This document shows positions 14,496 through 22,079 of a DNA stretch of 31,391 nt, piece after piece (positions within the stretch are counted from its first letter, which is position 1; the number at the start of each line of letters is the position of its first letter). The DNA comes from an uncultured Oscillibacter sp. GTDB lineage: Bacteria > Bacillota > Clostridia > Oscillospirales > Oscillospiraceae. The notes under the pieces are model-generated. The model was not told where the DNA came from. It ran no database searches and saw nothing but the letters and a program-made list of their open reading frames with translations. The translations under genes were made by a program, and so were the position numbers. The stretch lies in the NCBI RefSeq assembly GCF_910579365.1, contig NZ_CAJTUX010000029.1, forward strand, positions 1 through 31,391. The letters are read 5' to 3'.

Positions 14496-15879
14496 GGTCG
14501 TGCCCTCCAATGTAGGATTTTTGGTCGTTCAGGATGTGCAGGGGATCCAGGGCATCCTTGATCTGATTCATAACAATGAGGTTTTCCTTGACGGACTCCC
14601 GGAGGAAATAGCGCCGCTTGGAGACGCCGATGCCGTGCTCCCCGGAGGCCACGCCTCCCAGCTCATAAGCCTTGTGGTAGGCCTGGTCCATGACGGCGTG
14701 GAGGTCCCGCTCCCAGGTCTCGTCATCCCGGTCCCCCCGGACCACGCACAGGTGGACGTTGCCGTCTCCGGCGTGGCCGAAGCTGACCATCCGCACGCCG
14801 GAGGCGGCCTCCAGCTCGTTGACGAAGGCGATGAAGTCCGCCGTGCGGCTGATGGGCACCACGATGTCCACGGGCTCCTGCTCGCTGACGGCCTCCACGG
14901 CTTTCACCAGAGCCCCCCGGACTTTCCAGACGTCCGCCGCCCGGGCAGGGTCCTCCAGCACCACATAGTCTATCGCCCCGTTGGCCAGGGCCAGAGTGCG
15001 GACCCGCTCCAGGTTGGCCTTTACCTCGCTCTTCCGCCCGTCGAAGGTCAGGAGGATATAGCTTCCCGCCTGGGGACAGGGGTACTTCACGCCGGAGAAC
15101 TCCTCGCCCAGGGCCACCACCTTCCGCTCCATGAACTCCACCGCCGTGGGATTCGCGTCCGCCTGGAGGATGGTCAGGACGCCGCAGATACCCGTGCCCA
15201 GGTCCCCATAGGGCACCAGGACACTGACGGAGGTTTCCGGCTTGGGCAGGAGGCGGAGGACACACTTCGTGATGACCGCCAGGGTGCCCTCGGAGCCGAT
15301 GAGCAGATGCTTGAGGCTCAGACCGCTGGCATCCTTCACCTGCTTGCCCCCCACTCGGAGGACGGTGCCGTCACAGAGAACTGCCTCCAGGCCCCGGACG
15401 TAATCCCGGGTGACGCCGTACTTCACCGCCCGCATCCCCCCGGCGTTGGTGCTGATGTTGCCCCCCAGGCTGGAGGCCTTCTCGCCGGGGTCTGGCGGAT
15501 AGAAGAGCCCCTCCCCCTCCACATAGGCCTGAAGGTCCTGGAGCAGGATGCCCGGCTCCACGGTGACGGTGAGGGTATCCCGGTCCAGCTCCAGAATCCG
15601 GTTCATCCGGGAGAGGTCCAGAATGATCCCGCCCTGGAGGGGCACGGTGGACCCCACCAGATTGGTGCCCGCCCCCCGGGGCGTGACGGGAATTTGATGC
15701 TCATGGGCATAACGCAGGACACCGCTGACCTCCTCCGTGGAGAGTGGGAAGGCCAACGCCTCCGCCTGGCCGTGGAGGCGGCCCAGGGCGTCGGTGAGGT
15801 ACTCCGGGGGGATGCTGTCAAAGGCCAGGCGAGACGCGTCGCCGATGACGTCCCGCAGGGCCTGCCGTTCGATCTGCAT
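14479..15879 (-). CDS. FAD-linked D-2-hydroxyacid dehydrogenase (GlcD/LldD2-like)
   Basis: This 466-aa flavoprotein belongs to the VAO/PCMH family, which oxidises D-lactate, glycolate and other D-2-hydroxy acids to 2-keto acids. The FAD domain is clear: PVTPRGAGTNLVGSTVP, TVEPGILLQDLQ, GLFYPPDPGEKASSLGGNISTNAGG, VKYGVTRDYVRG and LLIGSEGTLAVIT. The C-terminal oxidase domain ends with SFGHAGDGNVHL and GEHGIGVSKRRYF, as in GlcD. ATG 15879 has AGGAGG 8 nt upstream. It lacks cysteine-rich Fe-S motifs, so electrons must pass to another carrier such as an Etf. It overlaps the aminotransferase by 17 bp, so the keto acid could be aminated directly. Glycolate or lactate oxidation is the default alternative role. 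Confidence 0.9.
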   Translation of the reverse strand: MQIERQALRDVIGDASRLAFDSIPPEYLTDALGRLHGQAEALAFPLSTEEVSGVLRYAHEHQIPVTPRGAGTNLVGSTVPLQGGIILDLSRMNRILELDRDTLTVTVEPGILLQDLQAYVEGEGLFYPPDPGEKASSLGGNISTNAGGMRAVKYGVTRDYVRGLEAVLCDGTVLRVGGKQVKDASGLSLKHLLIGSEGTLAVITKCVLRLLPKPETSVSVLVPYGDLGTGICGVLTILQADANPTAVEFMERKVVALGEEFSGVKYPCPQAGSYILLTFDGRKSEVKANLERVRTLALANGAIDYVVLEDPARAADVWKVRGALVKAVEAVSEQEPVDIVVPISRTADFIAFVNELEAASGVRMVSFGHAGDGNVHLCVVRGDRDDETWERDLHAVMDQAYHKAYELGGVASGEHGIGVSKRRYFLRESVKENLIVMNQIKDALDPLHILNDQKSYIGGHDHAEPV

Positions 15880-15943
15880 AGTCAATTCCTCCTGTTTGAG
15901 AGGAGCTCCTCCCCGCTTGGAAAGGGGCTCCCCGGATGTCCGG

Positions 15944-16831
15944 TTACCGGGCCAGCAGGTCCTGGTCCCAGCCGACTTTAATGAAGTACCCGCCGTAGTC
16001 CTCGTTAAAGACCTTCTCCGTGGCCTCGCTCTGGAAAGCCTCGACCACCTTCTGATAGGTCTCCACCTTGGCGGGGTCGCTGAGGTCTGCGGTCCGGGCG
16101 GCAATCAGGTTCCAATATTCCTCCACGTCCAGCACGCTGTCTTTGTAAATCGCCTCGTCGGTCTTCAGGCCGAAGTCCAGGGCATAGTTTCCGTTTACCA
16201 CGGCGGCGGCCACATCCGGCAGGGCCGAGGGGATGACGTTGGCTTTCAGCTCCTCGATGGTGATTCCTACATTGTAAGACTCGATGTCCTCCAGAGTGGG
16301 ATTGAAACCCGCCGCGTCGCTGAGTTTGATGAGGCCCGCCGCCTCCAGGACCTTCAGGGCCCGGCCGCCGTTGGTCAGGTCATCGGGAATGGCCACCACA
16401 TCGCCGTCCTTCAGCTCTTCCACGGAGGAGACCTTCTGAGAATAGAGGTTCAGCGGGATGATAAAGGTGTTGCCGATGGTTTGAATCTCATAGCCATAGC
16501 TTTCAATCTCGCTTTGGAGGTAAATGCGGTGCTGGAAGGCGTTCAGGTCGATGTCTCCGTTGGCCAGGGCGTTGTTGGGGGGCACGTAGTCGGAGAACTG
16601 GACGAATTCCAGATTGATGTTCTCCGCTTTCAGCGCTTCCTGGGCAGGCTTCCACAGGTCTTCGTAAATCGCGCCCACAACGCCCAAGGTCACCGTGACG
16701 GACTCGGACAAAGGAGCGGAACCGCTGGAGCTGTCAGGGGCCCCGGCGGGGACGCCTCCTCCGCAGGAGGCCAAGGTCAGAAGCAGCAGGGCGGCGGAGA
16801 ACGCGACATTCAGAGTTTTCTTGATGTTCAT
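15944..16831 (-). CDS. metQ: MetQ/NlpA-family substrate-binding lipoprotein
   Basis: This 295-aa lipoprotein starts with a positively charged, hydrophobic signal and a lipobox LASC with Cys23, so it is anchored outside the membrane and delivers substrate to MetNI. NlpA family landmarks include VTLGVVGAIYEDLWKPAQEAL, NIDLEFVQFSDY-type spacing, NALANGDIDLNAFQHRIYL, IPLNLYSQKVSSVEELKDG and VAIPDDLTNGGRALKVLEAAGLI. ATG 16831 has GGAGG upstream. Here it lies between the two dehydrogenase genes rather than beside metI, suggesting that the enzymes act on what it imports. Family members bind L-Met, D-Met, N-formyl-Met or other compounds; which one cannot be read from sequence. Confidence 0.93.
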   Translation of the reverse strand: MNIKKTLNVAFSAALLLLTLASCGGGVPAGAPDSSSGSAPLSESVTVTLGVVGAIYEDLWKPAQEALKAENINLEFVQFSDYVPPNNALANGDIDLNAFQHRIYLQSEIESYGYEIQTIGNTFIIPLNLYSQKVSSVEELKDGDVVAIPDDLTNGGRALKVLEAAGLIKLSDAAGFNPTLEDIESYNVGITIEELKANVIPSALPDVAAAVVNGNYALDFGLKTDEAIYKDSVLDVEEYWNLIAARTADLSDPAKVETYQKVVEAFQSEATEKVFNEDYGGYFIKVGWDQDLLAR

Positions 16832-16859
16832 GATAATTTCCTCCAATAAATGATGTTTG

Positions 16860-17819
16860 TCATAGCGTCAGGGACAGACGGAAATTGTCCCGCATGGTTT
16901 CACAAGAGGTGTTGAACCGCTCTTGCTCCTCCGGAGTAAGCGCCAATTCGATGATACCGGCAACGCCGTTCCGGTTCAGCACAGCCGGGACGCTGGCGTA
17001 GACGTCCCGCTGGCCGTATTCTCCCTCCAGAAGCACGGATACCGGGAGAATTCGGTTTTCGTCGTGGAAAATAGCCCGGACCACCTCGGCAATGGACGCG
17101 CCGATGCCGAATTCCGTGGAGCCCTTTCCACCGAGAATCGTCCATCCCCCGGCCCGCCCGGCGGCGGCAATGGCCTCCAGGTCCAGTTTGCCATACGTGT
17201 CCGGCTGCTCTTCCCGGAGCTGGGACAGGGGCTTTCCCGCGATGCTGACGGCAGACCAGGGGACCATCTGGCTCTCTCCATGTTCCCCCAGGGCATAGGC
17301 AATGACAGACTTCCGGTCAATACCTACCGCTTCGGAGATCGCCCGCCGGAGCCGGGCGGAATCCAGCGTGGTACTGGTGGAGAGGACCTGCCGGGGAAGC
17401 CAGTTCAGCTGGTGCTGGAGGTAGTGGGCAATCACGTCGGCGGGATTGGAAATACTCAATATGATTCCGGCAAAGCCGGACATTCGGATGCCCTCCGTCA
17501 CGTCCTTCATAACCTCAATGGTTTGCCGCAGGGTATCCATGCGGGTCTGGCCCTTGCTCATGTCTGGCAGGGGCCCTGCCGCGACAATCAGCAGTTGGGC
17601 GTCTTCCGCGTCGGTATAGTCCCCCGCCCGGACAACCGCGTGGCTGGGCAGGTATGCCGTGGCGTCGGACAGGTCCAGCGCCTGGGCCTCCGCCTTTTTG
17701 CGGTCAATGTCGATGTAGACGATTTCCTCCACCAGTCCCTGGGACAGCAGGGCATAGCCCGCGTGGGAGCCTACGTGTCCCGCACCGATGATGACAACCT
17801 TTCGTCTTTGCAGTTCCAT
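16860..17819 (-). CDS. NAD-dependent L-2-hydroxyacid dehydrogenase (LDH/HicDH type)
   Basis: This 319-aa member of the lactate/malate dehydrogenase family has a Rossmann motif IIGAGHVGSHAGYAL, an acidic NAD selector (VYIDIDRKK), the SNPADV loop and the catalytic histidine in ALGEHGESQMVPWS. GEHGxSQ resembles L-2-hydroxyisocaproate dehydrogenases more than L-LDH (GEHGDSE). The mobile specificity loop (AAGPLPDMSKGQTRMDTL) lacks the usual L-LDH GxxQxPGExR, so a bulkier hydroxy acid than lactate is likely. ATG 17819 is 6 nt after AAGGAGG. It sits between metI and metQ. I infer that it converts an L-2-hydroxy acid such as the methionine hydroxy analogue to the keto acid, or the reverse. Confidence 0.88.
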   Translation of the reverse strand: MELQRRKVVIIGAGHVGSHAGYALLSQGLVEEIVYIDIDRKKAEAQALDLSDATAYLPSHAVVRAGDYTDAEDAQLLIVAAGPLPDMSKGQTRMDTLRQTIEVMKDVTEGIRMSGFAGIILSISNPADVIAHYLQHQLNWLPRQVLSTSTTLDSARLRRAISEAVGIDRKSVIAYALGEHGESQMVPWSAVSIAGKPLSQLREEQPDTYGKLDLEAIAAAGRAGGWTILGGKGSTEFGIGASIAEVVRAIFHDENRILPVSVLLEGEYGQRDVYASVPAVLNRNGVAGIIELALTPEEQERFNTSCETMRDNFRLSLTL

Positions 17820-17830
17820 GTACATCCTCC

Positions 17831-18511
17831 TTAGTGGGTGGTCTTCCTGACCACCCGGCCTCCAATAAATTCAATAATACAGACGATGACCACCAGCAGC
17901 ACCACCGTCACGTTGGTCACGTCGGCCCAGTTCCGGTCATGGCCATAGCGGACGGCAAAATCCCCCAGGCCCCCGGCCCCCACCACGCCGGCCATAGCCG
18001 TCAGGTTCAGAAGGCTCACCAGGGTGATGGTGGTTCCCCGGGCAATAGCCGCAACGCTCTCCCGGAGATAGACCCGGAAGATGATCTCCCAGGGGCTGGA
18101 GCCCATGGAGAGAGCCGCCTCCACAAGACCGCGGTCCAGCTCCGCCAGGGCGCTCTCCACCTGCCGGGAGAAGAAGGGCACGGACCCGAACACCAGGGGC
18201 ACAATGGCGCCCCGGACATACAGCGTCGTCCCCATCAGGGTCCGGGACAGGGGCATCACCCAGGTCAGCAGGATGATGAAGGGGATGGACCGGAACAGAC
18301 TGACGGCCTTGTCCACAATCTGGTACAGCGGGCGGTTTTCCAGGATGTTTCCTGGCCTCGTCACCGTCAGCAGCACCCCCAGAAGCATCCCCAGCAGGAA
18401 GGAGACCGCCCCGGACCACAGCACCATCAGCAGCGTATCCGCCAGGGCCTCCCACAGATCGGGAAGCCGCTCCATCACGTGGGGCAGCCAATTAACTAGC
18501 GTCTCGCGCAT
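17831..18511 (-). CDS. metI: MetI-type ABC transporter permease
   Basis: This 226-aa integral membrane protein has five to six hydrophobic segments (LLMVLWSGAVSFLLGMLLGVLL, IPFIILLTWVM, IVPLVFGSVPFF, TLVSLLNLTAMAGVVGAGGLGDFA, VTVVLLVVIVCIIEFI). The EAA loop that docks the ATPase is VEAALSMGSSPWEIIFRVYL, and AMAGVVGAGGLGDFA is characteristic of MetI. It overlaps metN by 20 bp and precedes the dehydrogenase gene by 11 bp, so it is part of the same operon. Confidence 0.93.
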   Translation of the reverse strand: MRETLVNWLPHVMERLPDLWEALADTLLMVLWSGAVSFLLGMLLGVLLTVTRPGNILENRPLYQIVDKAVSLFRSIPFIILLTWVMPLSRTLMGTTLYVRGAIVPLVFGSVPFFSRQVESALAELDRGLVEAALSMGSSPWEIIFRVYLRESVAAIARGTTITLVSLLNLTAMAGVVGAGGLGDFAVRYGHDRNWADVTNVTVVLLVVIVCIIEFIGGRVVRKTTH

Positions 18512-19538
18512 CCTTCAGCACCTCCACTCCCACGTTTTTTTCAATCAGGTATTCCACCGCCGCTGTCACCCTTTCCCGCTCCCCGCCGATGATGGCCACC
18601 GTGCCGCCGATGGGTGCCCCCTGAATGATCTCGATGTCGGCGAAAATAATGTTCAGAGACACGTCAAACCGCCGGGACGCCTCGGAGATCACGGGCTCCG
18701 AGGGACTCCGCTCCACGTAGTTCAGCCGGACAATGAGTTCCCCGGGCTTGAGCCGGACGATGGGAGAGTCCTGGGCAATCAGCTCCTCGATCTTCTGGAG
18801 ATTGGAGGTGGTACGGATGAAACTCTGGGTGACGGGTTCCCTGGGCCTGGCAAAGATGGAGAACGCCTCCCCCTGCTCCACCACCCGGCCCCCCTCCATG
18901 ACGGCCACCCGGTCGCAGATTTCCTTCACCACTGCCATCTCGTGGGTGATGATTACCACGGTGATGCCCAGGGTCTCGTTCAGGTGCTTGATGAGAGAGA
19001 GGATGGCCTTGGTGGTCTGGGGGTCCAGGGCGGAGGTAGCCTCGTCGCAGAGGAGGACGCTGGGGTCGTTGGCCAGGGCCCGGGCGATGGCCACCCGCTG
19101 CTTCTGCCCGCCGGAGAGCTGCTGGGGATAGGCACCCGCCTTGTCCCCGATCTCCACCAGGTCCAAGAGCCTTTGGACCTTCTCCCGGATGTCCGCCTTG
19201 CTGAGGCCGCTGCCCCGGAGGGGGTAGGCCACGTTGCCGAACACCGTCCGGGAGGGCATGAGGTTGAAGTGCTGGAAGATCATGCCGATCTTCTTCCGGG
19301 CCTGCCGGAGCTCCTTTGCCGCCAGGGCGGTCAGCTCCCGCCCGTCCACTGCCACGGTCCCGGCGGTGGGCCGCTCCAGCAAGTTCATACACCGGACCAG
19401 GGTGGATTTTCCCGCCCCGGAAAAGCCGATGATGCCGAAGATTTCCCCCTTCTCGATGGAAAGCGACACATCCCGGACGGCGTGGACCTGCCCTGGTCCG
19501 CTGCCAAAATCCTTGGAAATATGGTTGAGTTCAATCAA
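18492..19538 (-). CDS. metN: MetN ABC transporter ATPase with NIL domain
   Basis: This 348-aa ATPase of the methionine-type importer has Walker A GFSGAGKST (38-46), Q-loop MIFQHFNLM, signature LSGGQKQR, Walker B VLLCDEATSALD and switch histidine VIITHEM. A C-terminal NIL (ACT-like) domain (about 260-345) is the regulatory domain through which MetN proteins sense internal methionine. I chose TTG 19538 because AAAGGAGG lies 7 nt upstream and MIELNHISKDFG matches family N-termini; an upstream in-frame start would place the ribosome site within the gene. A rho-independent terminator sits just upstream of the ribosome site, preceded by a Met/Cys-rich leader peptide, so expression is probably attenuated. 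It is the first structural gene of the seven-gene operon. Confidence 0.93.
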   Translation of the reverse strand: MIELNHISKDFGSGPGQVHAVRDVSLSIEKGEIFGIIGFSGAGKSTLVRCMNLLERPTAGTVAVDGRELTALAAKELRQARKKIGMIFQHFNLMPSRTVFGNVAYPLRGSGLSKADIREKVQRLLDLVEIGDKAGAYPQQLSGGQKQRVAIARALANDPSVLLCDEATSALDPQTTKAILSLIKHLNETLGITVVIITHEMAVVKEICDRVAVMEGGRVVEQGEAFSIFARPREPVTQSFIRTTSNLQKIEELIAQDSPIVRLKPGELIVRLNYVERSPSEPVISEASRRFDVSLNIIFADIEIIQGAPIGGTVAIIGGERERVTAAVEYLIEKNVGVEVLKDARDAS

Positions 19539-19563
19539 ACAAATCCCTCCTTTAAGACGCAAA

Positions 19564-19592
19564 AAAGCGGGGAGCTCACGGCTCCCCGCTTT
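19564..19592 (-). terminator. Attenuator terminator upstream of metN
   Basis: On the minus strand AAGCGGGGAGC and GCTCCCCGCTT form a strong GC stem with a 4-nt-class loop, followed by TTTTTTG. It lies after the leader peptide stop and just before the metN ribosome site. A terminator between promoter and first gene implies regulated read-through. A small competing stem (GCCGG...CCGGC, about 19596-19616) lies just before it. Confidence 0.85.
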
Positions 19593-19627
19593 GGCCGGCA
19601 GTCGTTAAACCGGCGCGGCGCGTCAGG

Positions 19628-19738
19628 TCAAACGATTCCTCGGTACTTCAGGCAGGCGGCAAGTGAGCGCAAAGAACGCTGGACATTCATCATGCCCATG
19701 CACATGCCAGCCTGCATTCGGAAACCACGAATACGCAT
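19628..19738 (-). CDS. Met/Cys-rich leader peptide (36 aa) of the metN operon
   Basis: This short ORF reads MRIRGFRMQAGMCMGMM, then NVQRSLRSLAACLKYRGIV. Six of 36 residues are Met, five of them internal and four within MCMGMM, and two are Cys. AAAGGAGG lies 8 nt before the ATG and a near-consensus promoter lies 37 bp upstream. The stop is about 35 bp before the terminator that precedes metN. This is the architecture of ribosome-mediated attenuation: slow decoding of Met (or Cys) codons would favour read-through into the transporter genes. Regulation is inferred; the promoter, ribosome site, peptide and terminator are seen directly. Confidence 0.8.
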   Translation of the reverse strand: MRIRGFRMQAGMCMGMMNVQRSLRSLAACLKYRGIV

Positions 19739-19774
19739 TGCGCGCGCCTCCTTTAACATACTTGGTTGATTGGT

Positions 19775-19803
19775 ATATTAGCACTTGAAAACGCTTTTGT
19801 CAA
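19775..19803 (-). promoter_or_regulatory. Promoter of the leader-metN operon
   Basis: On the minus strand, TTGACA (19803-19798) and TAATAT (19780-19775) are separated by 17 bp. The start site would be near 19768, giving a 5' leader of about 200 nt up to the terminator. Confidence 0.88.
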
Positions 19804-19832
19804 CGAAAAACCAGGAAAGGGGGAAAATCTGT

Positions 19833-19851
19833 CGGACTTTCCAAAAGTCCG
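19833..19851 (-). terminator. Probable cysK terminator
   Basis: CGGACTT and AAGTCCG form a short stem about 30 bp after the cysK stop, followed on the minus strand by ACAGATTTTCCCCC. The T-tract is weak. It separates cysK from the metN-operon promoter. Confidence 0.55.
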
Positions 19852-19880
19852 CAGTGCCGGGCCGGAATTTTTAGAAGCCC

Positions 19881-20813
19881 TCAATCCTGGAACAGCGGCG
19901 TGGAGAGGTAACGGTCTCCCGTATCGGGCAGCAGGGCCACGATGGTCTTGCCCCTGTTCTCGGGCCGCTTGGCCAGCTGGATGGCCGCCCAGACCGCCGC
20001 GCCGGAGGAGATACCCACCAGGACGCCCTCCTTCCGGCCCACCAGCTTCCCGGCGGCGAAGGCGTCCTCGTTCTCCACGGCAATGACCTCGTCATAGACG
20101 CCGGTGTCCAGCACCTCCGGGACGAAGCCCGCGCCGATGCCTTGGATTTTGTGGCTCCCGGCGGTCCCCTTGCTCAGCACCGGAGAGGCGGCGGGCTCCA
20201 CAGCCACGACCTTCACGGCGGGATTCCGCTCCTTCAGGTAGGCTCCCACGCCGGTGACGGTGCCGCCGGTGCCAACGCCCGCCACGAAGACATCCACCTT
20301 CCCCTCGGTGTCCTCCCAGATCTCCGGGCCGGTGGAGGCCCTGTGGGCGGCAGGGTTGGCGGGGTTCACGAACTGTCCGGGAATGAAGCCGCCGGGAATC
20401 TCCTTGGCCAGCTCGCCGGCCTTGGCGATGGCGCCCTTCATGCCCCTGGCCCCTTCGGTGAGGACCAGCTCCGCGCCGTAGGCCTTCATCAGCTGGCGGC
20501 GCTCCACGCTCATGGTCTCGGGCATGACAATGATAATGCGGTAGCCCCGGGCGGCGGCCACGGCGGCCAGGCCGATGCCGGTGTTGCCGGAGGTGGGTTC
20601 GATGATGACGGAGCCGGGTTTCAAAAGGCCCCGGGCCTCGGCGTCGTCGATCATGGCCTTGGCGATCCGGTCCTTGACGGACCCGGCGGGGTTGAAATAT
20701 TCCAGCTTCGCCAGGACCCGGGCCTCCAGCCCCTCTTCCTTCTCGATATGGACCAGCTCCAGCAGGGGCGTTTTGCCGATCAGCTGATCGGTGGATGTGT
20801 ATATCTTGCTCAT
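19881..20813 (-). CDS. cysK: Cysteine synthase A (O-acetylserine sulfhydrylase)
   Basis: This 310-aa PLP enzyme makes cysteine from O-acetylserine and sulfide in the cytosol. The family signatures are textbook: IGKTPLLEL, PLP lysine K47 in NPAGSVKDRIA, the substrate loop PTSGNTGIGLA, the phosphate loop GVGTGGTVTGVG, and the C-terminal GISSGAA and LLPDTGDRYLST. ATG 20813 has AGGAGG 8 nt upstream. It is transcribed divergently from the Rrf2 regulator gene, from a perfect consensus promoter carrying a 17-bp palindrome between its -35 and -10 boxes, so the regulator next door is a good candidate repressor. The metN operon lies immediately downstream on the same strand with its own promoter. Confidence 0.97.
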   Translation of the reverse strand: MSKIYTSTDQLIGKTPLLELVHIEKEEGLEARVLAKLEYFNPAGSVKDRIAKAMIDDAEARGLLKPGSVIIEPTSGNTGIGLAAVAAARGYRIIIVMPETMSVERRQLMKAYGAELVLTEGARGMKGAIAKAGELAKEIPGGFIPGQFVNPANPAAHRASTGPEIWEDTEGKVDVFVAGVGTGGTVTGVGAYLKERNPAVKVVAVEPAASPVLSKGTAGSHKIQGIGAGFVPEVLDTGVYDEVIAVENEDAFAAGKLVGRKEGVLVGISSGAAVWAAIQLAKRPENRGKTIVALLPDTGDRYLSTPLFQD

Positions 20814-20948
20814 AGCGGTTTCCTCCTCGTAATCTCAATCTCATAATAATGTGGCGTTTGTCTCGCTCCGTCAGCTATGATTGATACAACATCGAAATTC
20901 AGGATATGGATTCATTTATATACCAACCTTTCGAGTGGGTTTATATGT

Positions 20949-20977
20949 ATTATAGAAGGAAAGATATTCCTTGTCAA
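20949..20977 (-). promoter_or_regulatory. cysK promoter with operator palindrome in the spacer
   Basis: On the minus strand, TTGACA (20977-20972) and TATAAT (20954-20949) are 17 bp apart, both perfect consensus. The spacer and its edges contain AAGGAATATCTTTCCTT (20972-20956), a dyad of AAGGAA/TTCCTT around 5 bp. A repressor bound here would block polymerase. A leader of about 130 nt precedes cysK. Confidence 0.85.
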
Positions 20978-20999
20978 TCGTCATTGTGCAAAATCTTAC

Positions 21000-21034
21000 T
21001 TGAAACCCAACTAACCATGTTGTATAATAGGTAT
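21000..21034 (+). promoter_or_regulatory. Rrf2 gene promoter with overlapping ACC-N13-GGT site
   Basis: TTGAAA (21000-21005) and TATAAT (21023-21028) are separated by 17 bp. TAACC (21012-21016) and GGTAT (21030-21034) are separated by 13 bp and span the -10 box. This is the same spacing as the two iscS-promoter dyads at 28017-28080, suggesting autoregulation by the Rrf2 protein. Confidence 0.75.
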
Positions 21035-21059
21035 ATTCTATTAAAAGGAGCGTCGCCAT

Positions 21060-21491
21060 ATGCTGATTTCAACGAAAGGCCGTTATGCCTTGCGGGTTAT
21101 GGCCGACCTGGCTGAGCATCCGTCGGAGGGGTATATTCCCTTGAAAGAAATCGCACAGCGGCAGGAAATTTCGGAAAAATATCTGGAAGCCATCATCAAA
21201 ATCCTGGTCAAGGCCCGGCTACTCACCGGCGTGCGAGGCAAGGGAGGCGGCTACAAGCTGACCCGAGGGCCGGAACAATACACGATAGGCGAGGTTTTGC
21301 GGCTGACGGAGGAAACGCTGGCCCCTGTTGCCTGTCTGGAAGAAGCCGCAGATGTCTGCCCAAGGGCCCCGAATTGCCGTACTCTGCCGGTCTGGAAGGG
21401 GTTGAATCGGGTTATCAACGAATATCTGGATCACATCACTGTGGCGGATATCATACATTCGCGTGATGCCGGGAACGATTATGTAATATAA
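21060..21491 (+). CDS. Rrf2-family regulator (IscR/CymR-like)
   Basis: This 143-aa winged-helix transcription factor has the Rrf2 N-terminus MLISTKGRYALRVMADLA, a recognition helix (ISEKYLEAIIKILVKARLLTGVRG) and the wing GKGGGYKL. Three cysteines, C92, C100 and C106 (ACLEEAADVCPRAPNCRTL), lie where IscR binds its [2Fe-2S] cluster, so it probably senses Fe-S status; CymR, the cysteine regulator, generally lacks such a cysteine set. AAAAGGAG lies 9 nt before ATG 21060. It is divergent from cysK and has dyads in the shared region. I read it as an IscR-like protein that may control itself, cysK and iscS. A GC hairpin (21498-21529) follows. Confidence 0.93.
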   Translation: MLISTKGRYALRVMADLAEHPSEGYIPLKEIAQRQEISEKYLEAIIKILVKARLLTGVRGKGGGYKLTRGPEQYTIGEVLRLTEETLAPVACLEEAADVCPRAPNCRTLPVWKGLNRVINEYLDHITVADIIHSRDAGNDYVI

Positions 21492-21497
21492 AGAGGT

Positions 21498-21529
21498 CGC
21501 CGGGTCCTGTAATTCTGCGGGACCCGGCG
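21498..21529 (+). terminator. GC hairpin after the Rrf2 gene
   Basis: CGCCGGGTCC and GGACCCGGCG form a perfect 10-bp stem with a 12-nt loop, 6 bp after the stop. There is no clear T-run, so termination efficiency is uncertain. Confidence 0.6.
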
Positions 21530-21636
21530 GCCCTTATGGTCAGCTCTTTTCAATAGAAAGCTGTTCCAAGATAAGATTTGTCAAGGGGGATTTCACCAAA
21601 AAGATGAAATCCCCCCGATAAATTGGAATTTAAGGT

Positions 21637-22053
21637 CTAAAACTCATATCTTGTTCCATGTGAAAGCAACAGTCCGTCTGTTAATTCTACACATAGAATT
21701 ATAGTGTTCTCATCATTAAAATTATTATGTCCGTTATCAATCCATTCAGCAAAGGCAAGTTTCAGTTTCTCGGCAATTAAATGATTTTCTTCCTTTCCCC
21801 AATAACCTAAGTTGATACCCTTTCCATGGGCTGTAAACCATTCACCAGCTATTGCAATAGTAGGGTTGGTTTCCATATGTTTCATTTTATTTGAGAGCGC
21901 ATATGTAATAATATAAAATGCACCATTTTCATAATAAGCATTAACATATCGCACATAGGGTACTTCATTTTCTACTGTTGCCAACGCAACAACCGTGTCT
22001 TTTCCAAAGCGTTCAATCATTATTTTTTCAGCTTCTGAGCTTAATTTTTTCAT
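21637..22053 (-). CDS. Pyridoxamine 5'-phosphate oxidase-like flavin-fold protein
   Basis: This 138-aa protein is of the split-barrel PPOX-like family, small flavin or cofactor-binding proteins often of unknown function. Typical stretches are TVVALATVENEVPYVRYVNAYYENGAFYIITY, LSNKMKHMETNPTIAIAGEWF and the GKGINLGYWG segment. ATG 22053 has AAAGGAG 8 nt upstream. It is clearly more AT-rich than its neighbours and has no partner gene, and next to it is non-coding mobile-element-like DNA; together these suggest horizontal transfer. It is not the pyridoxine pathway enzyme PdxH, which is longer. The function is unknown. Confidence 0.8.
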   Translation of the reverse strand: MKKLSSEAEKIMIERFGKDTVVALATVENEVPYVRYVNAYYENGAFYIITYALSNKMKHMETNPTIAIAGEWFTAHGKGINLGYWGKEENHLIAEKLKLAFAEWIDNGHNNFNDENTIILCVELTDGLLLSHGTRYEF

Positions 22054-22079
22054 AGGGTTATCTCCTTTACAAATCCCGC

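Noticed and set aside
13290..15981. Long plus-strand frames of 423 and 516 codons
   Set aside because: They are antisense to the aminotransferase and FAD dehydrogenase genes, whose motifs are unmistakable. Codon bias in GC-rich genes keeps the opposite frames open.
18081..19769. A 562-codon plus-strand frame over metI, metN and the leader
   Set aside because: It is a shadow of metN and metI with low-complexity translation. The promoter and ribosome sites support the minus strand only.
19561..19770. SAM riboswitch or T-box upstream of metN
   Set aside because: I looked for S-box or T-box signatures (such as a TGG-type T-box sequence near the terminator) and saw none. A translated leader with a strong ribosome site explains the region better, though a covariance search would settle it.
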